A stretch of 64,000 bases of DNA, taken from contig CANLOY010000008.1 in assembly GCA_947493005.1 (NCBI GenBank), positions 1-64,000 of the forward strand. The letters are read 5' to 3'. Made by a program: the position numbers and the translations under genes. Positions 52,619-62,472 of the stretch are shown here, in pieces (positions within the stretch are counted from its first letter, which is position 1; each line of letters opens with the position of its first letter). The notes beneath the pieces are model-generated. The model had not been told where the DNA came from. It worked only from the letters and a program-made list of their open reading frames with translations, and made no database searches. The DNA comes from an uncultured Roseivirga sp. Its GTDB lineage: Bacteria > Bacteroidota > Bacteroidia > Cytophagales > Cyclobacteriaceae.

Positions 52619-52732
52619 GTAGTTCATATAAGTGTCTGTTTTCACGATACGTTTTCTATAGTATTCCACATCAACCTCTTTCCCTGTTAAAACAATTACT
52701 AAATTTGCCACTCATTTTTAAAAGGACTAGAG

Positions 52733-54478
52733 ATGTTGAGATCACATACTTGTGGAGAACTTAGAATTGAACAAGCTGGTACTGAAGTAGTGCTCACTGG
52801 CTGGGTGCAACGTGTAAGAGATAAAGGAGCTTTGATGTGGATAGATCTTCGCGATCGTTATGGCATTACTCAACTTACTTTTGAGGAAGGAAAAAGTGAC
52901 CCACATGTGATGGAAACTGCCCGAAAACTTGGACGTGAATTTGTGATTCAGGCCAAGGGAGTTGTTGTTGAACGATATTCTAAAAATGATAAGATTCCAA
53001 CAGGTGATATTGAGCTGAATGTTACGGAATTAGAAGTCCTTAATGCTTCAAATACGCCTCCATTTGTAATCGAAAATGATACGGATGGTGGAGAAGATTT
53101 AAGAATGAAATACCGCTACCTCGATCTGAGAAGAAATGAGGTAAGAGAAAAGCTGGAATTAAGAAGTAAACTTGCCATAGCTGTTAGAAATTATCTGGCA
53201 GACTTAAACTTTATTGAAGTTGAGACTCCCGTTTTGATAAAATCTACTCCAGAAGGTGCAAGAGACTTTGTGGTTCCTTCACGTATCAACCCTGGTCAGT
53301 TTTATGCTTTGCCTCAGTCTCCGCAAACATTTAAGCAGCTATTGATGGTTTCTGGGCTGGACAGGTACTTTCAGATTGTAAAGTGTTTCAGAGATGAAGA
53401 CTTAAGAGCAGATCGTCAGCCAGAGTTTACTCAGATTGATTGTGAAATGTCTTTTGTCAAAAGAGAAGATGTGCTTGAAACTTTTGAAGGTATGACAAGA
53501 CACCTTTTCAAATCAATCAAAGGAATTGAGTTTGGTACGTTCCCACAAATAACTTATGCCGAAGCAATGGAAAAGTATGGAAGCGATAAGCCTGATATTC
53601 GCTTTGGTATGGAATTCAAAAACCTGAATGAAGAAACACAGAACAAAGGTTTTAATGTATTTGACCAAGCTGAACTTGTTGTGGGTATATGTGCTAAAGG
53701 CTGTGCTGAATATACCAGAAAGCAATTAGATGCCTTAACTGATTTTGTAAGAAGGCCTCAGATTGGAGCCAAAGGGCTCGTTTATGTAAAATGTAATGCT
53801 GACGGCACTTTTAAATCATCTGTTGATAAATTCTATAGTCAGGAAGATTTAAAGGCTTGGGCCGAAAAGGCAGGTGCTGAAGTAGGAGACTTAATTCTTG
53901 TGCTATCAGGAGCCCAAAATACAGTGAGGAAACAGATGAATGAATTACGCCTCCACATGGGTAACGAGCTTGGTTTAAGGAAAAGCAATGATTACAAACC
54001 GCTTTGGGTGATTGACTTCCCACTACTAGAATGGGATGAAGAAATTGAACGCTACCACGCGATGCACCACCCTTTTACAGCCCCACTTAAAGAGGATATG
54101 TCTAAACTGGACTCAGCACCGGGTGAGGTAAGAGCAAATGCTTATGACCTTGTTATCAATGGTGTTGAAATTGGGGGTGGATCGATAAGGATTCATGATA
54201 GAGATATGCAGAAGCTAATGTTCAAACACCTTGGCTTTACAGATGAAGAAGCTAAAGCTCAATTTGGTTTCCTAATGGATGCTTTTGAATACGGTGCACC
54301 TCCACATGGTGGTGTTGCTTTCGGTTTCGACAGGCTCTGTGCAATGTTTGGAGGTTCGGAAACCATCAGGGATTATATAGCCTTCCCTAAAAACACATCG
54401 GGAAGAGATGTAATGATAGATTCTCCTTCTCCAGTAAACAATGATCAGCTAAAAGAACTAGGAATTAAGTTGTCTTAG
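52733..54478 (+). CDS. aspS: Aspartyl-tRNA synthetase
   Basis: A 581-residue class II synthetase of the bacterial type. The N-terminal OB fold ([22 protein letters not shown]), motif 2 ([18 protein letters not shown]), the bacterial GAD insertion (about 290-415) and motif 3 ([15 protein letters not shown]) are present, and the C-terminal [15 protein letters not shown] fits. Length is standard. It is a single gene followed by a weak hairpin and the RsbU-type gene. Confidence 0.97.
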   Translation: MLRSHTCGELRIEQAGTEVVLTGWVQRVRDKGALMWIDLRDRYGITQLTFEEGKSDPHVMETARKLGREFVIQAKGVVVERYSKNDKIPTGDIELNVTELEVLNASNTPPFVIENDTDGGEDLRMKYRYLDLRRNEVREKLELRSKLAIAVRNYLADLNFIEVETPVLIKSTPEGARDFVVPSRINPGQFYALPQSPQTFKQLLMVSGLDRYFQIVKCFRDEDLRADRQPEFTQIDCEMSFVKREDVLETFEGMTRHLFKSIKGIEFGTFPQITYAEAMEKYGSDKPDIRFGMEFKNLNEETQNKGFNVFDQAELVVGICAKGCAEYTRKQLDALTDFVRRPQIGAKGLVYVKCNADGTFKSSVDKFYSQEDLKAWAEKAGAEVGDLILVLSGAQNTVRKQMNELRLHMGNELGLRKSNDYKPLWVIDFPLLEWDEEIERYHAMHHPFTAPLKEDMSKLDSAPGEVRANAYDLVINGVEIGGGSIRIHDRDMQKLMFKHLGFTDEEAKAQFGFLMDAFEYGAPPHGGVAFGFDRLCAMFGGSETIRDYIAFPKNTSGRDVMIDSPSPVNNDQLKELGIKLS

Positions 54479-54485
54479 GCAATGA

Positions 54486-54514
54486 GATTCTGAAACTCTT
54501 CGTTTCATAGAATC
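54486..54514 (+). terminator. Weak hairpin after aspS
   Basis: Arms GATTCT-GAAAC (54486-54496) and GTTTC-AT-AGAATC (54502-54514). No direct T-run follows, so termination is uncertain. Confidence 0.4.
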
Positions 54515-54549
54515 AACCAAACTCTTATTTTGTAGCTTCGGATAAATTT

Positions 54550-56619
54550 ATGTCTTTGAAAATCCAGTTTACACCGAAGTTCTATATGCGTTCGAGCGTG
54601 ACTATGGCCATAATTATATGGGTTATAGCTACGCTTATCCGTATACTGGAAATTCTGGCCACTAAAAGTGGAGTGGACCTGGAAATTTCTAAGTATCTCC
54701 CCATACTACTTCAAGACCTCTTTTATGTCTTTATACTGGTTTACTACCGACATAAAATCAGATTAGTTGAAAGTGGAGGATTTGTAGATTTACTATGGAG
54801 GGTTTTTGCAATAGGTTTGGTTACTACAGTAATTTCAATCTCCATAAGGCTATTCTACGAGTCTATTGCAGGCTCTATGCTTGCCGAAAATGAGTTTCTC
54901 AATACATTCCTTTATAATCTTAACCGTGCACTGATTTCTGTATTCCTGATTTCTACTTTCACGGTATGGAAGAAACTGATCCTTTATCAGAAATCAAGAA
55001 ACCTGGTTATCTACTGGAATATCTTTGAGCTGGCACTTTTATGCTCAATATTTTTCAATCTTACCGAGTTAAACCTTCAGCAGAGTTTACTATTTAAAAT
55101 CCTTTTTGGTGCACTTGCCATAATGGCCATTATATTATCTGGTAATCTCAAATGGGTTGCTTACCTGAACTTTAAACAAAAGTGGAAAAGTGTACTCATT
55201 ATTCTTCTAATTACCATTTACATTTTCTACTTCTTCAGTTACCTATATGTAGCTCCTGACGAAGCATTAGAAGCTTTCAACGCTATTGACGACCTCTTCG
55301 TAATCGTTCTGTTCACATTCCTGCTTTTCTACAGTATTTTCTCTCTACTGGTAATACTTTTCAATTTGCCTACATCTTCCGTTTTCGAGAAGAAGATGGA
55401 AGAGGCCATCAATTTCCAGCGGCTTAGTCAGTCCATTCAACAAGGAGAAAGTGAAGACCAGATTTTTGACGTCCTACTGAATTCGTCCATGAACGCAGTG
55501 TATGCGGATGCTGGGTGGATTGAAGTGAACATGGATGATGAAGACACTAAAATCAGGTCTAAACATATCAGTCGTGAAAATATTAACAAGGTTAAGGAGC
55601 AGATAATGATCAGCAAGAACAGAACGGTTATAAAGAACCCTCTGGCTCCTAATTCTGATTCTGACAGAGTGCTTATCAACCTTAGAAAATCAACCTATAA
55701 ATCAGCTTTTGTTGTACCTCTTACCATCAAAAACGAAGTCAAAGGCTTCATGTATCTGTTAAATGAAGTATCTGATAGTTTCAATAAAGAAATGATCAAC
55801 ATCATTAACACATTTGCCAGCCAGGTAAGTGTCTCTATCGAAAACTTCAGACTGATGGGAGAAGCCCTTCTAAATGAACGATACAAAGAGGAACTAAACA
55901 TTGCCAAGAGCGTTCAGCGAGCACTTTTACCAAAAGAACTTGATCATGATTCTGCCTTCTCTATCCATGCCTTTACAGAAGCAGCAGCTGAGGTAGGAGG
56001 TGATTATTACGATACTTTCCAACTCAGTGAGCATCGTTTTGCAATTGTTATAGGAGACGTTTCTGGAAAAGGTACTTCTGCGGCATTTCATATGTCACAA
56101 ATGAAAGGGATATTCCAAAGTCTCGTTCAACTAGACCTGTCTGCCGAAGAATTTCTGATTAATGCGAATACAGCGTTGAGCAAGTGCCTTGAAAGAACAT
56201 CTTTTATAACACTCACCTATTTCATTATTGATACAGAACAAAAAGTGCTTGAATTTTCAAGAGCGGGCCACTGTCCAACACTTTTTTATAGTAAGGAAGA
56301 AAAGAAAGCCAAGTATTTTGAAAACAAAGGACTTGGTCTGGGGATTATAAGAAACTCAACCTATAAGAATTTCATTCAGGTCAATAGAGTGAATTTCTCT
56401 AAAGATGATATTCTGGTATTGTACACCGATGGTATTTCTGAAGCATCTAATGCTAAACATGAGGAGTTTGGTTATGAAAGGATGAAAAGTCTATTGGATC
56501 AAAACGCACATTATGACCCTCCTATGATACAAAAGGTTTTCATAAGCAAACTTTATGAGTTCTGTGGGGGTAAAGACCTTAATGATGATTATACAATGGT
56601 GGTGATCAAGTTTAATTAA
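54550..56619 (+). CDS. RsbU-type membrane PP2C serine phosphatase with GAF domain
   Basis: A 689-residue protein with about eight N-terminal transmembrane helices (1-270), a GAF-like sensor (about 295-440) and a PPM/SpoIIE phosphatase (about 460-689). The phosphatase has GGDYYD (metal-binding Asp), IGDVSGKGTSAAFHMSQMKG, ARAGHCPTL and a C-terminal DDYTMVVI. It should dephosphorylate the anti-sigma antagonist in response to a membrane or GAF signal. It is the first gene of an RsbU-RsbV-RsbW set with a 22-bp gap to the STAS gene. Confidence 0.92.
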   Translation: MSLKIQFTPKFYMRSSVTMAIIIWVIATLIRILEILATKSGVDLEISKYLPILLQDLFYVFILVYYRHKIRLVESGGFVDLLWRVFAIGLVTTVISISIRLFYESIAGSMLAENEFLNTFLYNLNRALISVFLISTFTVWKKLILYQKSRNLVIYWNIFELALLCSIFFNLTELNLQQSLLFKILFGALAIMAIILSGNLKWVAYLNFKQKWKSVLIILLITIYIFYFFSYLYVAPDEALEAFNAIDDLFVIVLFTFLLFYSIFSLLVILFNLPTSSVFEKKMEEAINFQRLSQSIQQGESEDQIFDVLLNSSMNAVYADAGWIEVNMDDEDTKIRSKHISRENINKVKEQIMISKNRTVIKNPLAPNSDSDRVLINLRKSTYKSAFVVPLTIKNEVKGFMYLLNEVSDSFNKEMINIINTFASQVSVSIENFRLMGEALLNERYKEELNIAKSVQRALLPKELDHDSAFSIHAFTEAAAEVGGDYYDTFQLSEHRFAIVIGDVSGKGTSAAFHMSQMKGIFQSLVQLDLSAEEFLINANTALSKCLERTSFITLTYFIIDTEQKVLEFSRAGHCPTLFYSKEEKKAKYFENKGLGLGIIRNSTYKNFIQVNRVNFSKDDILVLYTDGISEASNAKHEEFGYERMKSLLDQNAHYDPPMIQKVFISKLYEFCGGKDLNDDYTMVVIKFN

Positions 56620-56641
56620 AAGCCGTAGAATAAAATAGGCC

Positions 56642-56986
56642 ATGATAGAAATTAAGAAAGAAACTGAAAACAATTACCTGGTTATCTCCGTAATAGGAGA
56701 AGCTGACGCAAGCTCTTCAATCCATCTTGATAAAGCCATTAGAGAAGCTTTAGATGAAGGACACATGCAAATGCTTGTGGATTGCACCAATCTTAACTAT
56801 ATCTCCTCAGCAGGTTTAGGAGTTTTCATGTCCTACATAGAAGAGATTTCTGAGAAATCGATCAACTTTATTCTATTTGGCCTTTCGGAAAAAGTACTTA
56901 AGGTCTTTGGAATTCTGGGACTTGACCAGTTGCTAAAAATTGAAAATGACAAAGAACAAGCGGTTTCGGCATTAAATGGCATATAG
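56642..56986 (+). CDS. STAS anti-sigma factor antagonist (RsbV/SpoIIAA type)
   Basis: A 114-residue STAS domain. The phosphorylatable Ser is in the loop LVDCTNLNYISSAGLGVFMSY (about 44-64, SSAG). The N-terminal strand VISVIGEADASSSIHL and the late LFGLSEKVLKVFGILGLDQLL fit the family. It would bind the kinase-like partner encoded next and release its target in the unphosphorylated state. It overlaps the next gene by 11 nt. Confidence 0.94.
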   Translation: MIEIKKETENNYLVISVIGEADASSSIHLDKAIREALDEGHMQMLVDCTNLNYISSAGLGVFMSYIEEISEKSINFILFGLSEKVLKVFGILGLDQLLKIENDKEQAVSALNGI

Positions 56987-57395
56987 TTTCGACATACCAA
57001 GCAGTAAGAATAAGCTGAGAAAGATGCGGAAGTTTGTGACTGACGTCCTTACTGAACATCAGGTATCAGATATTGAGGTGAATATGATGGTATTGGCCGT
57101 TGATGAGGTATGTGCAAACATTATAATTCATGGACATCCTTCAGACCAGGAAAGCAATGTCAGATTGGAAATTCACTTTAAAGATGGGGGCATCTGGTTC
57201 GAAATCATCGATCATGGCAATGCCTTTGACATAGTGAACTATCAAGAGCCTATGTTGGAAGATTTAATAAGGAATAAACACAAAGGAGGAATTGGCATTA
57301 TGCTGGTCAAGAAGATTATGGACGATATCCAGTTCAAATCAACCGCTTCGAAAAACACACTTAGGCTTTTTAAAAAAGTAGAAACCACAAAATAA
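56976..57395 (+). CDS. HATPase anti-sigma serine kinase (RsbW/SpoIIAB type)
   Basis: A 139-residue GHKL kinase-fold protein. The N box is LAVDEVCANIIIHGHP (about 37-52), the G1 region IIDHGNAFD and G2 GGIGIMLVKKIMDDI (about 104-118). It should phosphorylate the STAS protein and hold a sigma factor or other target. No sigma factor gene is adjacent, so the output is unknown. In Bacteroidota such modules may control targets other than sigma B. Confidence 0.93.
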   Translation: MAYSFDIPSSKNKLRKMRKFVTDVLTEHQVSDIEVNMMVLAVDEVCANIIIHGHPSDQESNVRLEIHFKDGGIWFEIIDHGNAFDIVNYQEPMLEDLIRNKHKGGIGIMLVKKIMDDIQFKSTASKNTLRLFKKVETTK

Positions 57396-57406
57396 TAGGA
57401 TACGAT

Positions 57407-59314
57407 ATGAAGCGTGTCTTCATCTTGATTTGTTTTCTTATCAGCATTCATCAATCCAGGGCTTATCAGTCGAAAGGGCTTTTGCTTGCCAAAATAGACT
57501 CTCTGGAGATACGTTCTGGCGAGTTTTTATACGCCTATAAAAAGAACCGAGACACCACCGAGGTGCTCAATTACGATTCCCTGAACAGCTATCTGGAACA
57601 GTATATCAACTTTAAATTGAAAGTACTTGAAGCCAAATCTTTAGGCTATGATACAAGGCCTTCTTTTCAACAAGAATTAGCAGGTTACATCTCGCAGATT
57701 CGAAAACCTTACCTGAACAACCCAAAGACAGAACAGCGCCTTGTTAAACTGATCCATAAACGAATGCAAGAAGAAATTCAGGCTTCGCACATACTCATAA
57801 GGGTTGAGTCAAACGCCCCTCCTTCCGATACACTAAAGGCTTACATGCTAGTTGACAGTCTTCGTAGGCTTGTTAAAGATGAAAATAGTTTTGCACAGCT
57901 TGCCAGACAAAATTCTCAGGATGGTTCAGCTAAAACCGGAGGAAAACTAGGCTGGTTTACAGCTTTAGATATGGTGTCTCCCTTTGAGGATATGGCATAT
58001 AAGACAAAAGTCAACACAGTATCAGGGATAGCTAAAACCAGATTTGGTTACCACATTCTTTACATAACCAATAGAAGGCCTTCCAAAGGAAAGCTTAAAA
58101 CTTCTCATATTTTCTTTAGCAATCAAAACCGTAATTCGGCAACATCCCTTGCTCTTGCCAATCAGGTTTATGATTCATTGGTTCAGGGAGTTGAATGGAA
58201 TAAAATGGCAAGAAAGTATTCGGATGACAATAGAACCAAAATGAATGGAGGGCAACTGCCTTTGTCTAGAATAAAACAACTTCCGGACGATTTTATGGAT
58301 ATTGCTTATTCCCTTGACCACATTGGAGAGATTTCCAAACCAAGTCAAACACAGTTTGGATGGCATATCGTCAGATTAGATGAGGTTGAACCCATCCCTG
58401 AGTTTGGAGTTGCCCAAAGTGAAATTGCCCAAAACCTAAAAAGAATTGGTAGAAATTCTTACAACACCGAAGAACTGTTGAACAAACTTAAGTCCGAAAA
58501 TGGCTATTCAGCTAATGAAGTGTTATTAGAATCCGTCATAAAGAGTATTAATTCAAATGGAATTGAGGCTTATAATGGAGATGCCAATCAAACAATCTTT
58601 AACATTGGCAAAAAACAAGTTCGATTAAAAGAGTTTATTGAATTTCTACCTTCAAGAAAAATCACCCCCAATATTAATACACTTAAAAGCTTCTATAAAC
58701 AATTTGAGCAGGAAACCATATTGTCACACGAAGATTCTATTGCGCCTCAAAAATATCCAGAGTTTGGCTACCTACTGAAAGAGTATGAAGAGGGGTTGTT
58801 GCTATTTGAGGTCATGCAACAAAAAATTTGGAACAAGGCACTTGAAGATTCTCTCGGTATTAAAAAGTATCATAATGATCATTTTAAAAACTATAGAGAA
58901 GATAAAAGATTTGTTATTCGGGCACTTTCATCTTCAAACAAGAGCATTATAGAGAAAATCACTAGAGTATATACAGATAATAATTCTTCATTAGACAGTA
59001 TTTTCAGTTACTCATTAAGTCAAAAAGAACGTTCGTTGTTAAAAATTGCTAAAAGAACCATTAACGCTAACGAAATGCCTAATTTTGAAACAGTTGGATT
59101 GAAAAAGGGAAGTTGGGTTGAAAACCCAGAGACTGAGGAAGTTTATTTTATTGATAAAGTAATTCCTTCCGGATACTCTACTCTTGATGAAGTCAGGGGC
59201 CTGGTGATTTCCGACTTTCAGGACTACCTGGAAAAGCAATGGATTCAACAACTCAGAAAGAAAAGAGAGGTTAGAGTTTTTAAGAAAGCACTCAAAAAGT
59301 TGGCTATCAATTGA
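57407..59314 (+). CDS. Parvulin-type peptidyl-prolyl isomerase (two PpiC domains)
   Basis: A 635-residue exported protein with a signal peptide (to about residue 20, SRAYQ). Two parvulin domains lie at about 120-222 (QASHILIRVESNAPP...GGKLGWFTALDMVSPFEDMAYK) and about 225-325 (TSHIFFSNQNRN...GGQLPLSRIKQLPDDFMDIAY), followed by a helical C-terminal part. It should assist outer membrane protein folding in the periplasm. It overlaps the next gene by 4 nt and starts a three-gene folding set. Confidence 0.92.
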   Translation: MKRVFILICFLISIHQSRAYQSKGLLLAKIDSLEIRSGEFLYAYKKNRDTTEVLNYDSLNSYLEQYINFKLKVLEAKSLGYDTRPSFQQELAGYISQIRKPYLNNPKTEQRLVKLIHKRMQEEIQASHILIRVESNAPPSDTLKAYMLVDSLRRLVKDENSFAQLARQNSQDGSAKTGGKLGWFTALDMVSPFEDMAYKTKVNTVSGIAKTRFGYHILYITNRRPSKGKLKTSHIFFSNQNRNSATSLALANQVYDSLVQGVEWNKMARKYSDDNRTKMNGGQLPLSRIKQLPDDFMDIAYSLDHIGEISKPSQTQFGWHIVRLDEVEPIPEFGVAQSEIAQNLKRIGRNSYNTEELLNKLKSENGYSANEVLLESVIKSINSNGIEAYNGDANQTIFNIGKKQVRLKEFIEFLPSRKITPNINTLKSFYKQFEQETILSHEDSIAPQKYPEFGYLLKEYEEGLLLFEVMQQKIWNKALEDSLGIKKYHNDHFKNYREDKRFVIRALSSSNKSIIEKITRVYTDNNSSLDSIFSYSLSQKERSLLKIAKRTINANEMPNFETVGLKKGSWVENPETEEVYFIDKVIPSGYSTLDEVRGLVISDFQDYLEKQWIQQLRKKREVRVFKKALKKLAIN

Positions 59315-60183
59315 AGATTAGTTTTTCTGTTATATTACTCTTAAGCATACTTATATGCTCTTGTGATTACTTGCAAAATGGTGATCAAACAGGAGCATCA
59401 AACAGCAAAGACCTCATTGCAAGTGTTGGCACTTCATATCTGTTCAAATCAGATATCAACAACCTCATTTCTGAGGAAACATCACCAAAAGACAGTGCCC
59501 AAATTGCCGAACGATTTGTTAAAAACTGGATAAAAAAAGAATTGCTTATCAAGGAAGCTAATACAAACGTTCGAATTGATCAGTCAGAGATTGAAAGAAA
59601 AGTTGCCGACTATCGCTATACACTACTCTCATATGAATATCAAAAACTTATGGTACAGCGGCTTCTAGACACTATGGTGACAAATGATGAGGTAGAAAGC
59701 TATTACCTCGATAATCAAAATAACTTCACGCTAAGGCAAAATATTTTTAGAGGAAGATTTATGAAGGTAAATCAGGATGCCCCAAAAAAGAATAACATTA
59801 GACGTTGGATGAAATCAAAAAGACCACAGGATATTGAATCGCTGAGATCTTATGCTTTTCAGTTTGCCGATAATTATTCACTGGAAGATTCGACATGGAT
59901 AAAATTCGATGACATTATTAAGAGCTCTCCTTTTTCAACTATTTCAAACAAAGTACAATTCCTAAGGAGAAATCGATATGTGGAAGAAGCTGATTCTACC
60001 TATCTTTACCTGCTCAATATAGAAGAGTACAAAATTTCCGAAGAGACTTCTCCGTTAGAGTTTGTGCGTGAAGAGATTAGAAACATAATCTTAAACAAAA
60101 GAAAAGTAGAATTGGCGAAGAGTTTGGAGAATGACATTTATGAACGTGCGAAGGAAAATGAAGATTACAGGATATATCGCTAG
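59311..60183 (+). CDS. SurA N-domain-like lipoprotein lacking a parvulin domain
   Basis: A 290-residue predicted lipoprotein starting TTG (59311), with a lipobox in VILLLSILICSCDY (Cys about residue 19). It has a SurA-type helical chaperone region (IAERFVKNWIKKELLIKEANTNV; VTNDEVESYYLDNQNNFTLRQNI) but no recognisable PpiC core. It therefore looks like a chaperone-only partner of the two flanking isomerases. It overlaps both of them. Confidence 0.85.
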   Translation: MKISFSVILLLSILICSCDYLQNGDQTGASNSKDLIASVGTSYLFKSDINNLISEETSPKDSAQIAERFVKNWIKKELLIKEANTNVRIDQSEIERKVADYRYTLLSYEYQKLMVQRLLDTMVTNDEVESYYLDNQNNFTLRQNIFRGRFMKVNQDAPKKNNIRRWMKSKRPQDIESLRSYAFQFADNYSLEDSTWIKFDDIIKSSPFSTISNKVQFLRRNRYVEEADSTYLYLLNIEEYKISEETSPLEFVREEIRNIILNKRKVELAKSLENDIYERAKENEDYRIYR

Positions 60184-61504
60184 AACTGTTTTAGCTATAG
60201 TGCTACTGGCACCTTTTTCGCTATTTGCTCAGGATGGCAATGTAGTGGATAAAATTATAGCTAAAGTAGATGACAAGATCATACTAAAAAGTGAATTGGA
60301 ATCAGCTTACATTCAGTTTTTAACAAGCCCTCAAGCAAGAGAATTTCAAGGAGACGCCCGATGTGCACTTCTTAAAAGTTTTGTTGATAGCAAAGTACTA
60401 CTAGTGATGTCAGAAATTGACTCAGTAGAAGTTGAACCATCTCGTCTGGACTATGAAATTCAGAGTAGGGGGCAGCAGATAGTTGCACGTTTTGGCTCTG
60501 AAGAAGCTATTCAGAAAGCTTATGGTAAAACTCTTGATCAAATTATGAACGAATTAAGACCTTCTATCGAAGAGCAAATTCGTATTGAAATGCAAGAGAA
60601 CAACATTCTCAAGGATGTAACAGTTACCCCAAGAGAGGTTAAACAGTTTTTCAACAGGTTTCCTAAAGACAGTTTGCCATTGTATTCTGTTGAATATGAA
60701 GTTGGGATAATCGTTAAAGAACCAGAGGTTAGCGATTCAGAAAAAGAAAGAATAAAAAAGAAACTGATTGACCTAAGAAATGAAGCACTAAATGGCACTA
60801 GTTTTGAAATATTAGCAACTCTTAATTCACAAGGACCTTCGAGTCAAAACGGTGGAAATTTAGGGTTCCAAGGCAGAGGTTCCTTAGATCCGGCATACGA
60901 AGCTGCAGCTTTAGCACTTAAGCCAGGAGAAATCTCTATGCCAATAGAGTCTCAGTTCGGAATTCACATCATTCAACTTGTAGAGAAAAGAGGAAATGAA
61001 TACCAAAGCAGGCATATCATTATGACCCCAAAGCCTAATGAGCAAGATATACAGGATGCTGTAGGTTTTCTTGATGACCTTAGAAACCAAATAATAGCCG
61101 ATAGCGTAACTTTTGAAGAAGCAGCGAAACTTTATTCGGACGACCGGAGTACAAAAGCTAGTGGAGGTTTTTTTGCTGATCAATTTGGCTCGTTAAGAAT
61201 TCCTGCCGACAACCTAGAACCAGAGTTGTTCTTTGAAATTGACAAATTGAAAGAAGGAGAAATTTCCAAAGCTCAAAAGGTTCAGGTAGGTGCCGATTCT
61301 CAAGTTGCCAGAATCATCTATTACAAGAGAAGAGTAGCTCCACACAGAGCTAACATGACGGATGACTATGAAAAACTGAAAGCTGCCACAACCCAAATGA
61401 AAAAATCCATAAAGCGTACAGAGTACCTTCAAGAAAAAATGAAAGAAGTATATCTTGAAGTAGACGCTGAATACAACCGTTGTGGTATTATCAATAATCA
61501 ATAA
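60158..61504 (+). CDS. SurA-like parvulin peptidyl-prolyl isomerase
   Basis: A 448-residue exported protein. The ATG at 60158 gives a clean signal peptide (MKITGYIARTVLAIVLLAPF, cleaved near FAQ) and overlaps the previous gene by 26 nt; an upstream in-frame ATG at 60131 is less likely. It has a SurA-type N-terminal domain (VVDKIIAKVDDKIILKSELE), then two parvulin cores (GGNLGFQGRGSLDPAYEAAALAL, about 235-257, and GGFFADQFGSLRI, about 335-347). It fits an outer membrane protein chaperone. Confidence 0.9.
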   Translation: MKITGYIARTVLAIVLLAPFSLFAQDGNVVDKIIAKVDDKIILKSELESAYIQFLTSPQAREFQGDARCALLKSFVDSKVLLVMSEIDSVEVEPSRLDYEIQSRGQQIVARFGSEEAIQKAYGKTLDQIMNELRPSIEEQIRIEMQENNILKDVTVTPREVKQFFNRFPKDSLPLYSVEYEVGIIVKEPEVSDSEKERIKKKLIDLRNEALNGTSFEILATLNSQGPSSQNGGNLGFQGRGSLDPAYEAAALALKPGEISMPIESQFGIHIIQLVEKRGNEYQSRHIIMTPKPNEQDIQDAVGFLDDLRNQIIADSVTFEEAAKLYSDDRSTKASGGFFADQFGSLRIPADNLEPELFFEIDKLKEGEISKAQKVQVGADSQVARIIYYKRRVAPHRANMTDDYEKLKAATTQMKKSIKRTEYLQEKMKEVYLEVDAEYNRCGIINNQ

Positions 61505-61506
61505 GC

Positions 61507-62472
61507 ATGAGTGATTCTACATCTAATGTCGAGCTTGCCGACAAATTCTTTGAGGACTTTAAGCGCCTTAAAGCTGAAATTTCTAAAGTCATCATTGGTC
61601 AGGACGAAGTGGTCAACCTGCTTTTGACCTCAATATTTTGTCAAGGGCATAGTCTCTTAGTAGGTGTACCTGGCCTGGCAAAAACCCTATTGATTCAGAC
61701 TATTTCACAAGCTTTGGATCTTAGTTTTAAAAGAATTCAGTTCACTCCAGATCTAATGCCTTCTGATATTTTAGGTGCTGAAACAATTGATAAAGACAGA
61801 AATTTCAAATTTATAAAAGGGCCGATATTTGCAAACATCATCCTTGCAGATGAAATTAACAGAACCCCTCCTAAAACTCAGGCGGCTCTGCTTGAATCTA
61901 TGCAGGAGTATTCGGTTACCGTAGCTGGTCAGCACTTTAATTTGGATAAACCTTTCTTTGTTCTGGCTACTCAGAACCCAATTGAACAGGAAGGAACCTA
62001 CCCTCTTCCTGAGGCTCAATTAGATAGATTCTTATTCAATATTACTTTAACATATCCTACTTTTGAATCAGAGGTTGAAATTGTAAAAAACACTACCTCA
62101 GATGAAACTAAAACAGTAAGCCACATTTTAGGAGCTAAAGAAGTAATCAACTATCAGCAGTTAATCAGAAAAGTTCCTGTTGCCGATAACGTTGTTGAAT
62201 ATGCCGTAGGCTTAGTGCATAAAACGCGAATAAACAGTGACAAGACACCTGAAATAACTCAAGAGTATGTTGAATGGGGTGCTGGCCCAAGAGCTTCTCA
62301 GAGTCTTGTTATTGCCGCAAAATGCAATGCATTGATTAATGGCAAGTACTCTCCAGACATTGAAGATGTTCAGGCGGTAGCTAAACCTATATTGAGACAC
62401 AGGATTGTTAGAAACTTCAAGGCTGAAGCTGAAGGCATAACAATAGACAAACTTATTGAAGAATTGCTCTAA
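61507..62472 (+). CDS. MoxR-family AAA ATPase
   Basis: A 321-residue AAA+ ATPase with Walker A GVPGLAKTLL (about 56-65), Walker B IILADEINRTPPKTQAALLESMQE (about 113-136) and sensor 1 VLATQNPIEQEGTYPLPEAQLDRFL. MoxR proteins work as chaperone-like ATPases, usually with a DUF58/VWA partner. Here the next gene is convergent and unrelated, so the usual partners are not adjacent in this window. Confidence 0.95.
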   Translation: MSDSTSNVELADKFFEDFKRLKAEISKVIIGQDEVVNLLLTSIFCQGHSLLVGVPGLAKTLLIQTISQALDLSFKRIQFTPDLMPSDILGAETIDKDRNFKFIKGPIFANIILADEINRTPPKTQAALLESMQEYSVTVAGQHFNLDKPFFVLATQNPIEQEGTYPLPEAQLDRFLFNITLTYPTFESEVEIVKNTTSDETKTVSHILGAKEVINYQQLIRKVPVADNVVEYAVGLVHKTRINSDKTPEITQEYVEWGAGPRASQSLVIAAKCNALINGKYSPDIEDVQAVAKPILRHRIVRNFKAEAEGITIDKLIEELL

